A stretch of DNA of 64,000 nt from Paenibacillus sp. cl123. Its GTDB lineage: Bacteria; Bacillota; Bacilli; Paenibacillales; NBRC-103111. The position numbers and the translations under genes were made by a program. Positions within the stretch are counted from its first letter, which is position 1. Every line of letters starts with the position of its first letter. The stretch covers positions 18,816 to 82,815 of the forward strand of contig NZ_FMYY01000028.1 in NCBI RefSeq assembly GCF_900101595.1, given 5' to 3'. This document shows, piece by piece, positions 8,575 to 17,593 of this stretch. The notes under the pieces are model-generated. The model was not told the origin of the DNA. It was given only the letters and a program-made list of their open reading frames with translations, and made no database searches.

Positions 8575-9285
8575 TCATCGTTGAGCCCTGTTTTGCAACC
8601 ATTTAACGGTCCCAATGAAGCCTGCCAGTCCTATCAAAAATACCAAAAAATAACTGATGCCTGCTAAGGGAAATGATGCGACGCCGTGTTCCTTCAAATG
8701 CAAAGCAGGTACAGACCAAGGCAGATATGCGCCAAGGGCAGTAGGCCCGAATACCAACGCCAGCATCAAAGTTGTAAAAGCAAAGCCGATCGGCACCAGA
8801 TAACCTCGCGATATACAAGCCAATAAGGCAAGTGGGGCGCTTAATAAAAGGTGGAGAGAACCGATGATAAGTATTAGGAGCAAATAATGTTGTACAATCG
8901 CAAACGAAAAGCCAGGAAGTCCAATAGCAAAGCCAAGTACTAAAGCATAAGCAAAGCTGATCAACATCATGATAAAACACCAGAATATAATTGCGGCATA
9001 TTTGGCAATCGCGATTTTACCGCGCGATATAGGCAAAACGAGCAAATCCTTGAGCGTCCGATCAGAATACTCACGGCCAAATGTCCAGCTTGTCACCAAT
9101 CCAAACCCCAGCAGTCCAAACACGGATGCATACAAAAACGCAGTCCGTTCAAAAAAGGCAGGCCAATCGGGCTGTCCCACGAACAACGTGATGACAAATA
9201 AGATAAACAGAAGCGTGCCCCATAAGACAAAGGATCGACGCAATTTGTAAACTTCAACGCGACAAGCTGTCAACAATGATCCCAT
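8575..9285 (-). CDS. ABC-2 type transporter permease (Bcr-like)
   Basis: This 236-residue membrane protein has about six hydrophobic segments (for example LWGTLLFILFVITLFVG and YASVFGLLGFGLVTSW). It has the short loop TFGREYSDRTLKDLLVLPISR seen in ABC-2 permeases that partner BcrA-type ATPases. It would form the membrane half of an exporter, often for peptide or bacitracin-like antibiotics. The ATG at 9285 follows AGGAGGGG by about eight bases and starts two bases after the stop of the ATPase gene, so the two are coupled. A longer frame from TTG 9303 would begin before the ribosome-binding site and is rejected. Confidence 0.85.
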   Translation of the reverse strand: MGSLLTACRVEVYKLRRSFVLWGTLLFILFVITLFVGQPDWPAFFERTAFLYASVFGLLGFGLVTSWTFGREYSDRTLKDLLVLPISRGKIAIAKYAAIIFWCFIMMLISFAYALVLGFAIGLPGFSFAIVQHYLLLILIIGSLHLLLSAPLALLACISRGYLVPIGFAFTTLMLALVFGPTALGAYLPWSVPALHLKEHGVASFPLAGISYFLVFLIGLAGFIGTVKWLQNRAQR

Positions 9286-9286
9286 T

Positions 9287-10207
9287 TCATTTCCCCTCCT
9301 CAACTCCGATTACTTTGAGAAAATAATCTTCCAAATTCTCTTCTTCAATATTAAGCATAGTGAGCGGCACATCATGATGGGCAAGCAATCTTGCAATATG
9401 TTCGGGATGCTTCACGGCATGATCATCCGGTAGTGCAAGGCGGTTATTCGAAATCGGATGTACCGCATACCCGGAATCTGAAAGAATAGCTTGAGCCTTC
9501 CGGGCATCCTTCGTTCCGATCATCAGCTGCTTTCGGCGGATGGTTTCAAAGTCTTTTGTTGTCAGTTCTTCTAGCAATACGCCTTTGTGAATAATGCCGA
9601 TTCGAGAAGCCATTTTGGACATTTCCTCAAGGATATGGCTCGATATAAACACGGTAATCCCTTGTTGAGAGGCTAGAGCTTTCAGCATTTCCCGTATCTC
9701 GACAATTCCGGCTGGATCAAGGGCATTCGTTGGCTCATCAAGAATCAGAAGGTCCGGCTTATGAATTAAAGCTTTGGCCAATCCAAGTTTCTGCGCGTTT
9801 CCAAGCGACAAATCTCTTGCCTTGCTATCCGCATAATGGGTCAAATTCAATTGCACCATAATTTCGTCTACTGCCCTCGGAACCGGTAAGCCTCGCAGCC
9901 TGGCCATCAAATTCAAGTTTTCCCTTACCGTAAAGCTAGGGTAGGCATAAGGAACTTCCACCATATAACCTACTCGTCTCGACAATTCGGGATTCCCAAT
10001 CGCCCAGCGCTGACCAAACAAATACACTTCTCCGGAAGAAGGCTTGCTCATTCCGAGAAGAGCTCGAATGGTTGTCGTTTTCCCTGCGCCATTCAACCCC
10101 AAGAATCCATAGATTTCTCCTTTTTTAACGGAAATCGAAACGCGATCTACAATGACTTTATTTCCGTATTGCTTTGTCAGATTAACGGTTCGAATAATTT
10201 CTTCCAT
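9287..10207 (-). CDS. ABC transporter ATP-binding protein (BcrA-like)
   Basis: The 306-residue ATPase shows Walker A GLNGAGKTT (about residue 38), the signature region LSLGNAQKLGLAKALIHKPD, Walker B LLILDEPTNALDP and the H-loop ISSHILEEM. The C-terminal 80 residues end with NLEDYFLKVIGVEE, typical of the BcrA/DrrA ATPases that pair with ABC-2 permeases. LSLGN replaces the usual LSxGQ/E. The start at 10207 is supported by AAAGGA upstream; the frame's extension to 10264 is not. It forms an exporter with the downstream permease. The substrate is unknown; peptide-antibiotic export is the family precedent. Confidence 0.9.
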   Translation of the reverse strand: MEEIIRTVNLTKQYGNKVIVDRVSISVKKGEIYGFLGLNGAGKTTTIRALLGMSKPSSGEVYLFGQRWAIGNPELSRRVGYMVEVPYAYPSFTVRENLNLMARLRGLPVPRAVDEIMVQLNLTHYADSKARDLSLGNAQKLGLAKALIHKPDLLILDEPTNALDPAGIVEIREMLKALASQQGITVFISSHILEEMSKMASRIGIIHKGVLLEELTTKDFETIRRKQLMIGTKDARKAQAILSDSGYAVHPISNNRLALPDDHAVKHPEHIARLLAHHDVPLTMLNIEEENLEDYFLKVIGVEEGK

Positions 10208-10264
10208 AGAAACAGTCCTTTCCTTATCTGAGATGTTGCAAAAGATCGCCGCCGGCTTTTCCAA

Positions 10265-10809
10265 TCAACTTTTGCTATAAATGAAATTCAAATAATTCAA
10301 GATCGATGCGGTATCCTCAATGGAGGTACGCAGTGCGATGTAACCGTCGGGACGAATCAATACGAGTTCTTCACTTGCTACATCGTAAATTCGATAGGCA
10401 TTCCCTGCTGTGTCTATTATGCCTTCCGTCCCCACCATGTTCGATGGCAGGATAGAATGCACATGGAGTTTATCGTTGGTGAAGTTCTTCAGAGAGGGAT
10501 AGCTGCAGTTTGCAAAAGCCAACAGCGTCCAGTGCGTGCCGCGCAGCAGGTCAAAGACACTTCCTGCAAACCTGGTACCTTGCAGACCCGTAGCATTAGG
10601 AGCACGATCCCCGGGAAATAAACGGGTAACATTTGTTCGGGCAGACGGACGGGTAAGAGTACTAGAGCGGTAGGAAACGAGAAGGCCACTAGTCAGATCG
10701 TCGGATCGGCATCACCGCAAGGAAAACCCGGTCGCTGCGGTAACATTCAAAGCCCTGTTGGTCCGGCCCCGACAATGAGAACATCAACTAAAGATTGTGT
10801 GGTTTGCAT
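10265..10809 (-). pseudogene. FAD-dependent aromatic monooxygenase, internally deleted
   Basis: A good start (ATG 10809 after AAGGAGG) encodes the FAD-binding N-terminus, SLVDVLIVGAGPTGL, then stops at once. About 200 bases further the C-terminal part of a PheA/TfdB-type monooxygenase reappears in two frames: first RLPEQMLPVYFPG in one, then LAFANCSYPSL and LVLIRPDGYIALR in another. Family members are about 500 residues, so most of the middle has been deleted and a frameshift separates the rest. It is divergent from the TetR gene, which probably once regulated it. The gene is non-functional. Confidence 0.8.
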
Positions 10810-10858
10810 GGTTAAAATCCTCCTTGATTATTGATTTGATAGGTTGTATTTGATATAC

Positions 10859-10874
10859 TACACCGTGCAGTGTA
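10859..10874. promoter_or_regulatory. Probable TetR operator
   Basis: TACACCGTGCAGTGTA is an inverted repeat with perfect five-base outer arms (TACAC/GTGTA) and an inner G/C match. It lies in the divergent gap between the deleted monooxygenase and the TetR gene, 63 bases before the latter's start, a usual position for an autoregulatory TetR site. Confidence 0.6.
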
Positions 10875-10936
10875 ATTTGTAAAGTGGTAACTCCCATCGA
10901 CTTTTGATAGTATACTCATAAGGGGGAGACTTCAGG

Positions 10937-11596
10937 ATGGATACTACGGAAAACAAAAAAATCCGCAAAGGCTCTTCAGACAAACGAGCTAAAATTATTG
11001 CGGCGGCACGAGATCTGTTTCTTTCGGATGGATTTGATCGTTCCAGCGTCGATGCGGTCGCAGCTAAAGCGGGAGTCTCCAAACGGACAGTTTATGATTA
11101 TTATGGCGACAAACAGAACTTACTGCTTGCCGTTGTGGAAGAAACCAGTTGGGCGGTTCTGGACATGATTAAGCAAGGGATTTCAGACTACCTCCAGGAA
11201 TTCGAGGATCTGGAGCAGGCGCTCATCTTATTTTGCGAACAATTCGTAGCTTCTGCGAACGGTTCGTCCGATTACAGCGCTTTGATCCGTCTGGTTATGA
11301 TGGAAGCCGCCAACCTGCCAGCCTCGTTTTTAGAAAAGCTGGATAAGGCGACGGAAGAGGGGATCATCAAGAGGTTTACCGAGTTTGGACAAGCCGGACT
11401 GCTCGATGTGCCCGATCCTGAAATGGCTACAAAGCATTTCTCTGCATTAACGTTTTTATTGGTATTTAATCAACCGATAAGAACCGGGACATTAGAGGAG
11501 GAACAAACTAAACGGATCATCACGGAAGGCGTACGTGTCTTTCTCTGCGCTTATGCGCCACATACCGTTCCAAACAAAAATCAGCCATCATACTAA
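10937..11596 (+). CDS. TetR/AcrR-family transcriptional regulator
   Basis: The 219-residue protein has the standard TetR N-terminal domain: RAKIIAAARDLFLSDGFDRS, then VDAVAAKAGVSKRTVYDYYG as the helix-turn-helix (about residues 38-57) and KQNLLLAVVEE. The C-terminal ligand-binding region is all-helical, as expected. It is a dimeric repressor that releases DNA on ligand binding. AGGGGGAG precedes the ATG at suitable distance. Its divergent partner is a dead flavin monooxygenase, so it may now be an orphan regulator, or it may act on the adjacent ABC exporter. Confidence 0.9.
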   Translation: MDTTENKKIRKGSSDKRAKIIAAARDLFLSDGFDRSSVDAVAAKAGVSKRTVYDYYGDKQNLLLAVVEETSWAVLDMIKQGISDYLQEFEDLEQALILFCEQFVASANGSSDYSALIRLVMMEAANLPASFLEKLDKATEEGIIKRFTEFGQAGLLDVPDPEMATKHFSALTFLLVFNQPIRTGTLEEEQTKRIITEGVRVFLCAYAPHTVPNKNQPSY

Positions 11597-11753
11597 TGGC
11601 GATTATCTGGCAGAGATCTGCTCCGTGTGCTACTCGTTTGCCAAGCGATAAAGCTATCCGGGCCGCTAATCGGATCAAGGGAGAGAATGGAATGAGGAAT
11701 TTGGATAATCATGCTTTTTTGGAATCAAATGAAAGGGGGCCCAAGACAACAGG

Positions 11754-11795
11754 AAACTCACAAACGTAATCGTATATGGTTACGTTTGTGAGTTT
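11754..11795. terminator. Long perfect hairpin after the TetR gene
   Basis: AAACTCACAAACGTAA (11754-11769) pairs perfectly with 11780-11795 through 16 base pairs around a ten-base loop. It lies between the TetR gene and the convergent dehydrogenase. No T run follows, so it may be a bidirectional terminator or a remnant of a small mobile or palindromic element. Confidence 0.5.
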
Positions 11796-11848
11796 GCTCC
11801 TCTGGCGTTCGTGGTTGATGCACGGGAATCCGCTCCGCTTTGGATTGA

Positions 11849-12796
11849 CTATAAAACCTGATTAAGCTTGCTTTCGGGTTCTTCACCGTTGTTTATATGG
11901 TTTATATTCTTCAAAAAGAAGTCATATCTGTTTTTATGGAACTTGACACCATCTGGCATGCCGGCAGTATGGGGAGTAAGTATGACATTACTCAGATTCC
12001 TTAGTTCACTATCCATGGAAAGCGGTTCAGATTCAAACACATCCAAGCATGCTCCTGATATTTCTTTATCTTTTAAAGCAGCTATTAAGTCATTTTCATT
12101 GACAATCCCGCCGCGAGACGTATTGATAAAAAGTGCGGTATGCTTCATCTTTTTGAATACTTCTTTATCGATCAATTGTTTGGTTTGCGGATTTAGTGAT
12201 GTATGTACAGTAACTATATCTGATAGGCTTACATGATTATCGAAATCCGTCATTCTTACAAGGCTGTCAGGTTGTACAACGGCATGTCTAGCATTAACCA
12301 GCACACTCATACCAAAAACCCTGCAAAACTCGGCTACTTTTTTACCCACAGCACCAAAACCGATAATTCCTATCGTTTTCCCCTTTAGTTCACTTCCTGT
12401 ATAATCCAACTGTTTTTCATCTATTCTTGTTTTCATAAATCTATCAAGGTAGGGTATGTTTTTATAATAAGACAACACCAGCGCCATGACATGCTCGGCC
12501 ACTGCCTGCGCATTCACTCCTGCAGCATTAGCTACCCAAATACCTAGTTGCGTGCAGGCATCAATATCTACATTATCATACCCTGCGCCCGTCTGTACCA
12601 GTTTCAATTTACTTGCCATGGCAAGTAAGTCGCGATCCACTTTGATATGTTCAGGTATGATTACCTGGCAGTCTCCAATATGATGCAGCATTTCTTTTCC
12701 CGGCGGCACAATTACAATGTCCCAGTCATCAGGAAAATGCTTTTTAATATTTGACTTTGATATTGCTGTAAAATGTCCTACTACAAGTATTTTCAT
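11849..12796 (-). CDS. D-isomer-specific 2-hydroxyacid dehydrogenase
   Basis: This protein of about 315 residues has the NAD-binding Rossmann motif GIIGFGAVGKKVAEF (near residue 146), the substrate arginine region INTSRGGIVNENDL, the acidic residue in CLDVFESEP and the catalytic histidine in LTPHTAG. The chemistry is reversible NAD(P)H-dependent reduction of a 2-keto acid, in the phosphoglycerate/glyoxylate dehydrogenase group. The ATG at 12796 follows GGAGGTGG; the frame's longer N-terminus is not used. It lies downstream of the sensor kinase on the same strand, with no evident metabolic link. The substrate is not determined. Confidence 0.9.
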   Translation of the reverse strand: MKILVVGHFTAISKSNIKKHFPDDWDIVIVPPGKEMLHHIGDCQVIIPEHIKVDRDLLAMASKLKLVQTGAGYDNVDIDACTQLGIWVANAAGVNAQAVAEHVMALVLSYYKNIPYLDRFMKTRIDEKQLDYTGSELKGKTIGIIGFGAVGKKVAEFCRVFGMSVLVNARHAVVQPDSLVRMTDFDNHVSLSDIVTVHTSLNPQTKQLIDKEVFKKMKHTALFINTSRGGIVNENDLIAALKDKEISGACLDVFESEPLSMDSELRNLSNVILTPHTAGMPDGVKFHKNRYDFFLKNINHINNGEEPESKLNQVL

Positions 12797-12886
12797 TGTC
12801 AATCCACCTCCAATTTCTTTTTTTACCCAGCTTGCCCTCACACGTATACCGGCCCCGCCAGCGGCTCCAGGACAAGCTGCGTTTTC

Positions 12887-14290
12887 TTACTCGCTTGCTT
12901 TGTTTTTTAGCTGCAGGGGAAATTCCAGGACCGCTTCCAACCCTTTCTTATGCGGCTCGCTCGAAAGATGGAGACGGCCCTGATGCGCGTTAGCAATCCT
13001 CGCCACCATCGGAAGCCCCAGACCGTGACCTTGCTGGATAGACCTCCGCCTTTCTAACGAATAGGGTAATTCGGTAATCCTCATCAATTGTTCCGGCGGG
13101 ATTCCCCGTCCGTTATCTCGTACGATCAGCCGATACTGGGCGCGGTCTTTGTCTAGAAAAGTTTCTAGTATGATTTTACAGCCTTGGGGGTTATGACGCA
13201 CACTGTTTTGGACAAGATTATTGATTGCCCGCAGCAGCAATTTTTCATCCCCGTTGATCGCGACCGCTTCATCGGTCAATACTAATTCAATGTCATAGTG
13301 AGTCCCCAAGCCATTATTCAAAAAATCCGCGACAACCTGTCTGGCTAAAGCCGATAACCGGACACTTTTTAAATGCAAAGGCTGCATGTCATATTCAAGC
13401 ATGGAGACCAGGTTCAGATCGTTTACAAGCGAGCGAAGCTTCTCGCCTTGACGCCGGATGATCCCGGCTTGATACCTATGCTCATGCGGCAAGTCCGCAT
13501 TGTCCTCCATTTCGCTTGAATAACCGAGAATCATCGAGAGCGGAGTTCGAATATCATGAGAAATTCCCGCAATCCAGTTGGAGCGGGCTTCATCCCGTGC
13601 CTTCAACGCAGCCGTCTTGTTTTGAAGTATGGTTGACCCCGCATTAATGCTCTGGGCCAAATCGCCGAATATACCTCTGGTATTCAGCCGGACTGCTTCA
13701 TCCTTCGCAAGACTATGGACACCCGACACAAGAGGACGTATGCCTCGCATGAGTCGCGTTCCCATAACGATGGAAACAAGCAGAGCCACAGCCACGTTAA
13801 TAAGCAGCAGCCACAAAAGTCGTAGGGGCAATGATCTTACCCAGTCGGAAAGAAAATTCAATTGATACTTTCCGTAGCTGGTTTTAGGATACCCTACCAC
13901 AATCAAGCCATCCTTATGCGTCCAAATATAGACAGGATAATCCATTAGATAATAACGTGAGAACTTGGCTACATCGACCAGCCTATAGCTTCGCGGAACA
14001 TCATCCGGCAAATGATAATCCCATTGCACATAGCCATCACCATCGAGCAGCATAGCCCAAGCTTGATTGTCCTGAAGAAGCTTGACGACGTGTTTTTCTA
14101 ATATATAGTTGTTTTCCTCCAGACTTACGCTTTCGGCCACTTCCTTAACCACGTCTTCTGGGGATGGCTTCTGATTAATTTCTTTGAACACCAGGGTGCC
14201 CAGCAGGATGAAGTTAAAAATGAGAAGAAAAAATGAAACCAAGATGGTCGTGGCGACAAACCGGCGTAATATACGAATAATTCCTTCCAC
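12887..14290 (-). CDS. Sensor histidine kinase
   Basis: The 467-residue membrane kinase has an N-terminal helix (about 10-32), an extracytoplasmic region of about 115 residues, a second helix near 150-175 and a HAMP-like linker. The H-box is AGISHDIRTPLSM (about residue 238), the N-box region INNLVQNSVRHNP, and the G boxes DNGRGIPPE and GHGLGLPMV. It autophosphorylates on the H-box histidine and passes phosphate to the response regulator. GTG 14290 is directly next to the regulator's stop at 14291. Its divergent neighbour is a LanFEG-like transporter, so it probably senses a peptide antibiotic or envelope stress. Confidence 0.92.
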   Translation of the reverse strand: MEGIIRILRRFVATTILVSFFLLIFNFILLGTLVFKEINQKPSPEDVVKEVAESVSLEENNYILEKHVVKLLQDNQAWAMLLDGDGYVQWDYHLPDDVPRSYRLVDVAKFSRYYLMDYPVYIWTHKDGLIVVGYPKTSYGKYQLNFLSDWVRSLPLRLLWLLLINVAVALLVSIVMGTRLMRGIRPLVSGVHSLAKDEAVRLNTRGIFGDLAQSINAGSTILQNKTAALKARDEARSNWIAGISHDIRTPLSMILGYSSEMEDNADLPHEHRYQAGIIRRQGEKLRSLVNDLNLVSMLEYDMQPLHLKSVRLSALARQVVADFLNNGLGTHYDIELVLTDEAVAINGDEKLLLRAINNLVQNSVRHNPQGCKIILETFLDKDRAQYRLIVRDNGRGIPPEQLMRITELPYSLERRRSIQQGHGLGLPMVARIANAHQGRLHLSSEPHKKGLEAVLEFPLQLKNKASE

Positions 14291-15004
14291 TTATTGCTTC
14301 TCCGTAACCAGCAGTTTATACCCTAAACCCCTGACCGTGTGGAGGTAGACCGGGTTCGATGGAACGGGCTCAATTTTCTCACGGACTCTTCGGATATGGA
14401 CCATCAATGTATTTTCGTAACCAAAACTGTCATCTCCCCATACAGCCTGGCATAAGGCATCACTTGTGACAATTCGTCCCCGGTTCTCATACAGCTTTAC
14501 AAGAATGGCATGCTCCTTGGCTGTCAAGGGCAGCTCCTCTTGTTTGTTACGTACGATAGCGCTATCGAGATCAATAGTCTTTTCTCCAAGTCGGAAGACA
14601 GTCAGATGATCTGTCACGGGAGAGGAGTAGACCCGCCTTAAAATTGCCATTAGTCGCAAGACCAGCTCGCGCGGCAGAAACGGCTTCACGATATAATCAT
14701 CCGCTCCCAGTCCCAGTCCGAGTAACCGATCTTCGTCTTCTCCGCAGGCGGATAGAAAAAGGACGGGGATATCTGAGAATTGTCTGATGGATGACAGCAG
14801 CGAAAATCCGTCTCCATCAGGCAGCATGACATCGAGAATCGCGATATCCGGCTTGTCCCTTCGGCAATTTGCAAGAGCAGAAACGCAATCCCCAGCTGTA
14901 TAAACGCGAAAAAAACCTTCTTTTCGTAAAAATCTTTCGATCATCAGTCTGATCTCCGGTTCATCATCAACAATTAGAACTTTTTTATCTTTTACATGAT
15001 CCAT
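14291..15004 (-). CDS. OmpR-family response regulator
   Basis: This protein of about 237 residues has a receiver domain starting KVLIVDDEPEIRL, the phosphorylated aspartate in IAILDVMLPDGDGF and the conserved lysine in IVKPFLPRE. It ends in an OmpR/PhoB winged helix (LTAKEHAILVKLYENRGRIV to VREKIEP and VRGLGYKLL). The start at 15004 follows AAAGGCGGGTGA; the frame open to 15193 runs into the divergent promoter region. It pairs with the adjacent kinase and probably activates the divergent LanF/E/G-like genes across a gap of about 160 bases. Confidence 0.92.
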   Translation of the reverse strand: MDHVKDKKVLIVDDEPEIRLMIERFLRKEGFFRVYTAGDCVSALANCRRDKPDIAILDVMLPDGDGFSLLSSIRQFSDIPVLFLSACGEDEDRLLGLGLGADDYIVKPFLPRELVLRLMAILRRVYSSPVTDHLTVFRLGEKTIDLDSAIVRNKQEELPLTAKEHAILVKLYENRGRIVTSDALCQAVWGDDSFGYENTLMVHIRRVREKIEPVPSNPVYLHTVRGLGYKLLVTEKQ

Positions 15005-15165
15005 GTGCGTCACCCGCCTTTTATTATACATGAACAAGAGGATGGTCAGTATGTTCCCGAACCGATTTAAGGCTCTTGTAAGGTTCTCTTTAGATGGAAG
15101 AAAGGTGGAATGATTATAGTTGAAGCGGGGAGAAACAAAAAAACGAAATGGAGCTGACTTTTCAT

Positions 15166-16083
15166 ATGAGTGCTTCCGATGTTGTGCAAACACAAAATTT
15201 GACCAAAACCTATGGGGAGATAAACCGCGTAAACAAGGTCGACCTTCATGTCAAAGAAGGAGAAATCTACGGGTTTTTGGGCCCAAACGGTGCAGGAAAA
15301 ACAACCACACTAAAAATGCTGCTCGGCCTGATCAAGCCGTCCGGGGGGACAGTTAAGATATTCGGGGAAAGCCTGGACAAACACCGCCCGTCCATTCTTA
15401 AGCGTACCGGCTCGCTTATTGAATCGCCCTCCTACTACGGGCATCTGACGGGTCTTGAGAATATGAGGGTCATGCAGCGCCTTCGGAATGTTCCAGATCA
15501 ACATGTAGACGAGGCGCTTCGTATCGTGAGGCTGGAAAATCATAAAAACAAAAAAACGGAACAATACTCGCTCGGAATGAAACAGCGGCTGGGAATCGCT
15601 ATGGCCCTGCTTCCCTTCCCTAAGCTGCTGATTCTAGATGAGCCAACGAATGGTCTGGATCCGGCAGGCATTGGCGAAATCCGCGAACTCATCAAATCGC
15701 TGCCCGCTCGCTACGGAATGACGATCCTGCTCTCCAGTCACTTGCTATCGGAGATCGAACAGATCGCCACCTCAGTAGGTATCATTAGTGAAGGGAATCT
15801 GCTGTTTCAGGGCAGGATGTCAAGCCTGCAGGCAAAAAGCAGAACCGCTATCAGCTTAAAAACCTTTGATAATGTCACAGCAGAACGGCTGCTTATCACT
15901 CAAGGCTTCAGTCCGGTCCAAAGCGGCGGCCGGCTTGAGTTCCACGATTTGGAGGACACAGACGTGGCTGAGATGAACAGATTGCTCGTTTCACGCAGCA
16001 TTCCTGTTACCCGGATCGAGGAGCGAAAGAAAAATTTGGAGGATATTTTTCTTGAGCTGACGGGAAAGGAGCGGAGCTTGTGA
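15166..16083 (+). CDS. Lantibiotic-protection ABC transporter ATP-binding protein (LanF-like)
   Basis: The 305-residue ATPase has Walker A GPNGAGKTTTLKMLLG, signature YSLGMKQRLGIAMALL, Walker B LLILDEPTNGLDP and H-loop LLSSHLLSEI. The E-loop variant (ESPSYYGHLTGLENM) replaces the normal Q-loop glutamine by glutamate (LIESPS), a known feature of the lantibiotic immunity ATPases. The ATG at 16166 minus 1000, that is 15166, follows GGAGCTG and is preferred to the ATG at 15148. It overlaps the next gene by four bases. The transporter would expel peptide antibiotics from the membrane. Confidence 0.9.
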   Translation: MSASDVVQTQNLTKTYGEINRVNKVDLHVKEGEIYGFLGPNGAGKTTTLKMLLGLIKPSGGTVKIFGESLDKHRPSILKRTGSLIESPSYYGHLTGLENMRVMQRLRNVPDQHVDEALRIVRLENHKNKKTEQYSLGMKQRLGIAMALLPFPKLLILDEPTNGLDPAGIGEIRELIKSLPARYGMTILLSSHLLSEIEQIATSVGIISEGNLLFQGRMSSLQAKSRTAISLKTFDNVTAERLLITQGFSPVQSGGRLEFHDLEDTDVAEMNRLLVSRSIPVTRIEERKKNLEDIFLELTGKERSL

Positions 16084-16832
16084 TCAACATGCTAGGACTG
16101 GAATACTACAAAATCCGCCGTAAAAAGCTGTGGATGATGGCTACATTCTTGATTGCCGCGGAGATATTGTGGGCCATCATGTCCATTAGCATGTCCATTG
16201 CCCGTAATCCGGATCATATCGTTTGGGCGTCTGTCTTTTTCAGCATTTCCTCCATGAATGGACTTTTTATGCCGATTATCTCGGCCATTGTTGTCTCCCG
16301 TACTTGTGATATGGAACATAAGGGAGCCACTTGGAAAATGCTTGTTGCTACCGGTGCGAGCCGCGGCCGCCTTTATGCGGCCAAGTATATATGCGCAAAT
16401 AGCTTGCTTCTGTATGGCGTCCTTGCTCAGACCCTATTTATGATTGCTTTCGGCTTGATGATGGATTTTCCCGGTGGGCCTCCTATCGATTTGCTGACCA
16501 AATTTATAGGGGGAACTATGCTGACGAGCCTTGCTGTTACTGCCCTTCAGCAATGGATCTCTATGGCTATTAAAAATCAGGCTTTTGCGCTCTGTCTTGG
16601 CATGTTGGGCGGATTTATCGGAATGACTGCCGGGATGTTCCCGGCTATGGCCCGGCATCTGTTTATCTGGTCTTATTATTTGGAGCTCAGCCCGGTTACC
16701 TTTGTATATGCCGAATCCTCGAGCGCCTATATGGTACAGCCTATAGGTCTAGGGTTTGTGATAGCCGCGGCAATCATGACTTTTTTGTTCTACACCGCCG
16801 GAAACCTTCATATTACCCGGCAGGAAATCTAA
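16080..16832 (+). CDS. Lantibiotic-immunity ABC permease (LanE/MutE-like)
   Basis: This 250-residue membrane protein has about six predicted helices. EYYKIRRKKLWMM at the start and SRTCDMEHKGATWKMLVATG between helices 2 and 3 match the cytoplasmic loops of LanE/MutE-type permeases. GTG 16080 overlaps the ATPase stop (GTGA) and sits behind AAGGAG, indicating tight coupling. It forms one half of the heterodimeric membrane part with the next gene. The immunity role follows from family and context; no lantibiotic biosynthesis gene is present in the window. Confidence 0.85.
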   Translation: MINMLGLEYYKIRRKKLWMMATFLIAAEILWAIMSISMSIARNPDHIVWASVFFSISSMNGLFMPIISAIVVSRTCDMEHKGATWKMLVATGASRGRLYAAKYICANSLLLYGVLAQTLFMIAFGLMMDFPGGPPIDLLTKFIGGTMLTSLAVTALQQWISMAIKNQAFALCLGMLGGFIGMTAGMFPAMARHLFIWSYYLELSPVTFVYAESSSAYMVQPIGLGFVIAAAIMTFLFYTAGNLHITRQEI

Positions 16833-16846
16833 GGAGGAAGTGCTGA

Positions 16847-17578
16847 ATGAAGCAAAGTATTTCCGCTGAATGGCTAAAATTACGGCATTCCCGGATCGGT
16901 CTGGTACTCGCAGTCCTTCCCATCCTAAGCTGGCTGATCGGATGCGCGAATTACTACTTTAACCAGGATGTTCTACAAAACGGTTGGCACAGCCTTTGGA
17001 CCCAAGTGAGCCTGTTTTATGGTGAGTTTTTCCTGCCTATCTTGATTGCTATCTGCTGTTCCTATGTATGCAGACTGGAACAGCAGAACCGGAATTGGAA
17101 TATGATATTGGCTTCTCCGGTCACGGTCGGATGTATATTTCTTGCCAAAATGATTGTCGTTAGCATTTTAATGCTAGCTGTGCAAGCGCTGTTTATGGGG
17201 CTCTACCTGCTTGCAGGCACCTTTTTCTCCATACAGGAGCCTTTCCCAATAGAAACACTAGGATGGGCGTTTCGCGGATGGTATGCTTCTCTGTCCATTA
17301 GCGCTTTGCAGCTGGGACTGTCACTGCGGTTCCGCAGCTTCGCAACGCCTATCGGTATTAGTCTGTGTGCGGTCTTTACAGGTCTTGGCATGTACTTGGC
17401 CAAGCTTGGCCTATTTTTTCCGTTCTCCCTGCTCACCATCGGCATGAGCGTATTGAGCCAAGATAAGCTGACAGCGGTACAGAGCAATTTATTTTGGGTG
17501 ATGAATATGGTTTTCATTATTACTTTTGTGTCCATGTCTATTCATCGGTTAAAGACAAAGGATGTAATCTCGTCCTAA
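16847..17578 (+). CDS. Lantibiotic-immunity ABC permease (LanG/MutG-like)
   Basis: The 243-residue six-helix protein is the second permease. It opens with SAEWLKLRHSRIGLVLAVLP and has CRLEQQNRNWNMILASPVTV, the same inter-helix loop position as the previous gene, so the two are distant paralogues. AAGGAGG precedes the ATG 15 bases after the LanE-like stop. With the ATPase and LanE-like subunit it completes a LanFEG-type exporter beside a divergent two-component system. Confidence 0.85.
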   Translation: MKQSISAEWLKLRHSRIGLVLAVLPILSWLIGCANYYFNQDVLQNGWHSLWTQVSLFYGEFFLPILIAICCSYVCRLEQQNRNWNMILASPVTVGCIFLAKMIVVSILMLAVQALFMGLYLLAGTFFSIQEPFPIETLGWAFRGWYASLSISALQLGLSLRFRSFATPIGISLCAVFTGLGMYLAKLGLFFPFSLLTIGMSVLSQDKLTAVQSNLFWVMNMVFIITFVSMSIHRLKTKDVISS

Positions 17579-17593
17579 TGCCAAGGAGGCTTT

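Noticed and set aside
8355..8606. Plus-strand open frame of 83 codons beside the ABC-2 permease
   Set aside because: It overlaps the IS630 remnant, has no ribosome-binding site, and is serine-rich shadow text.
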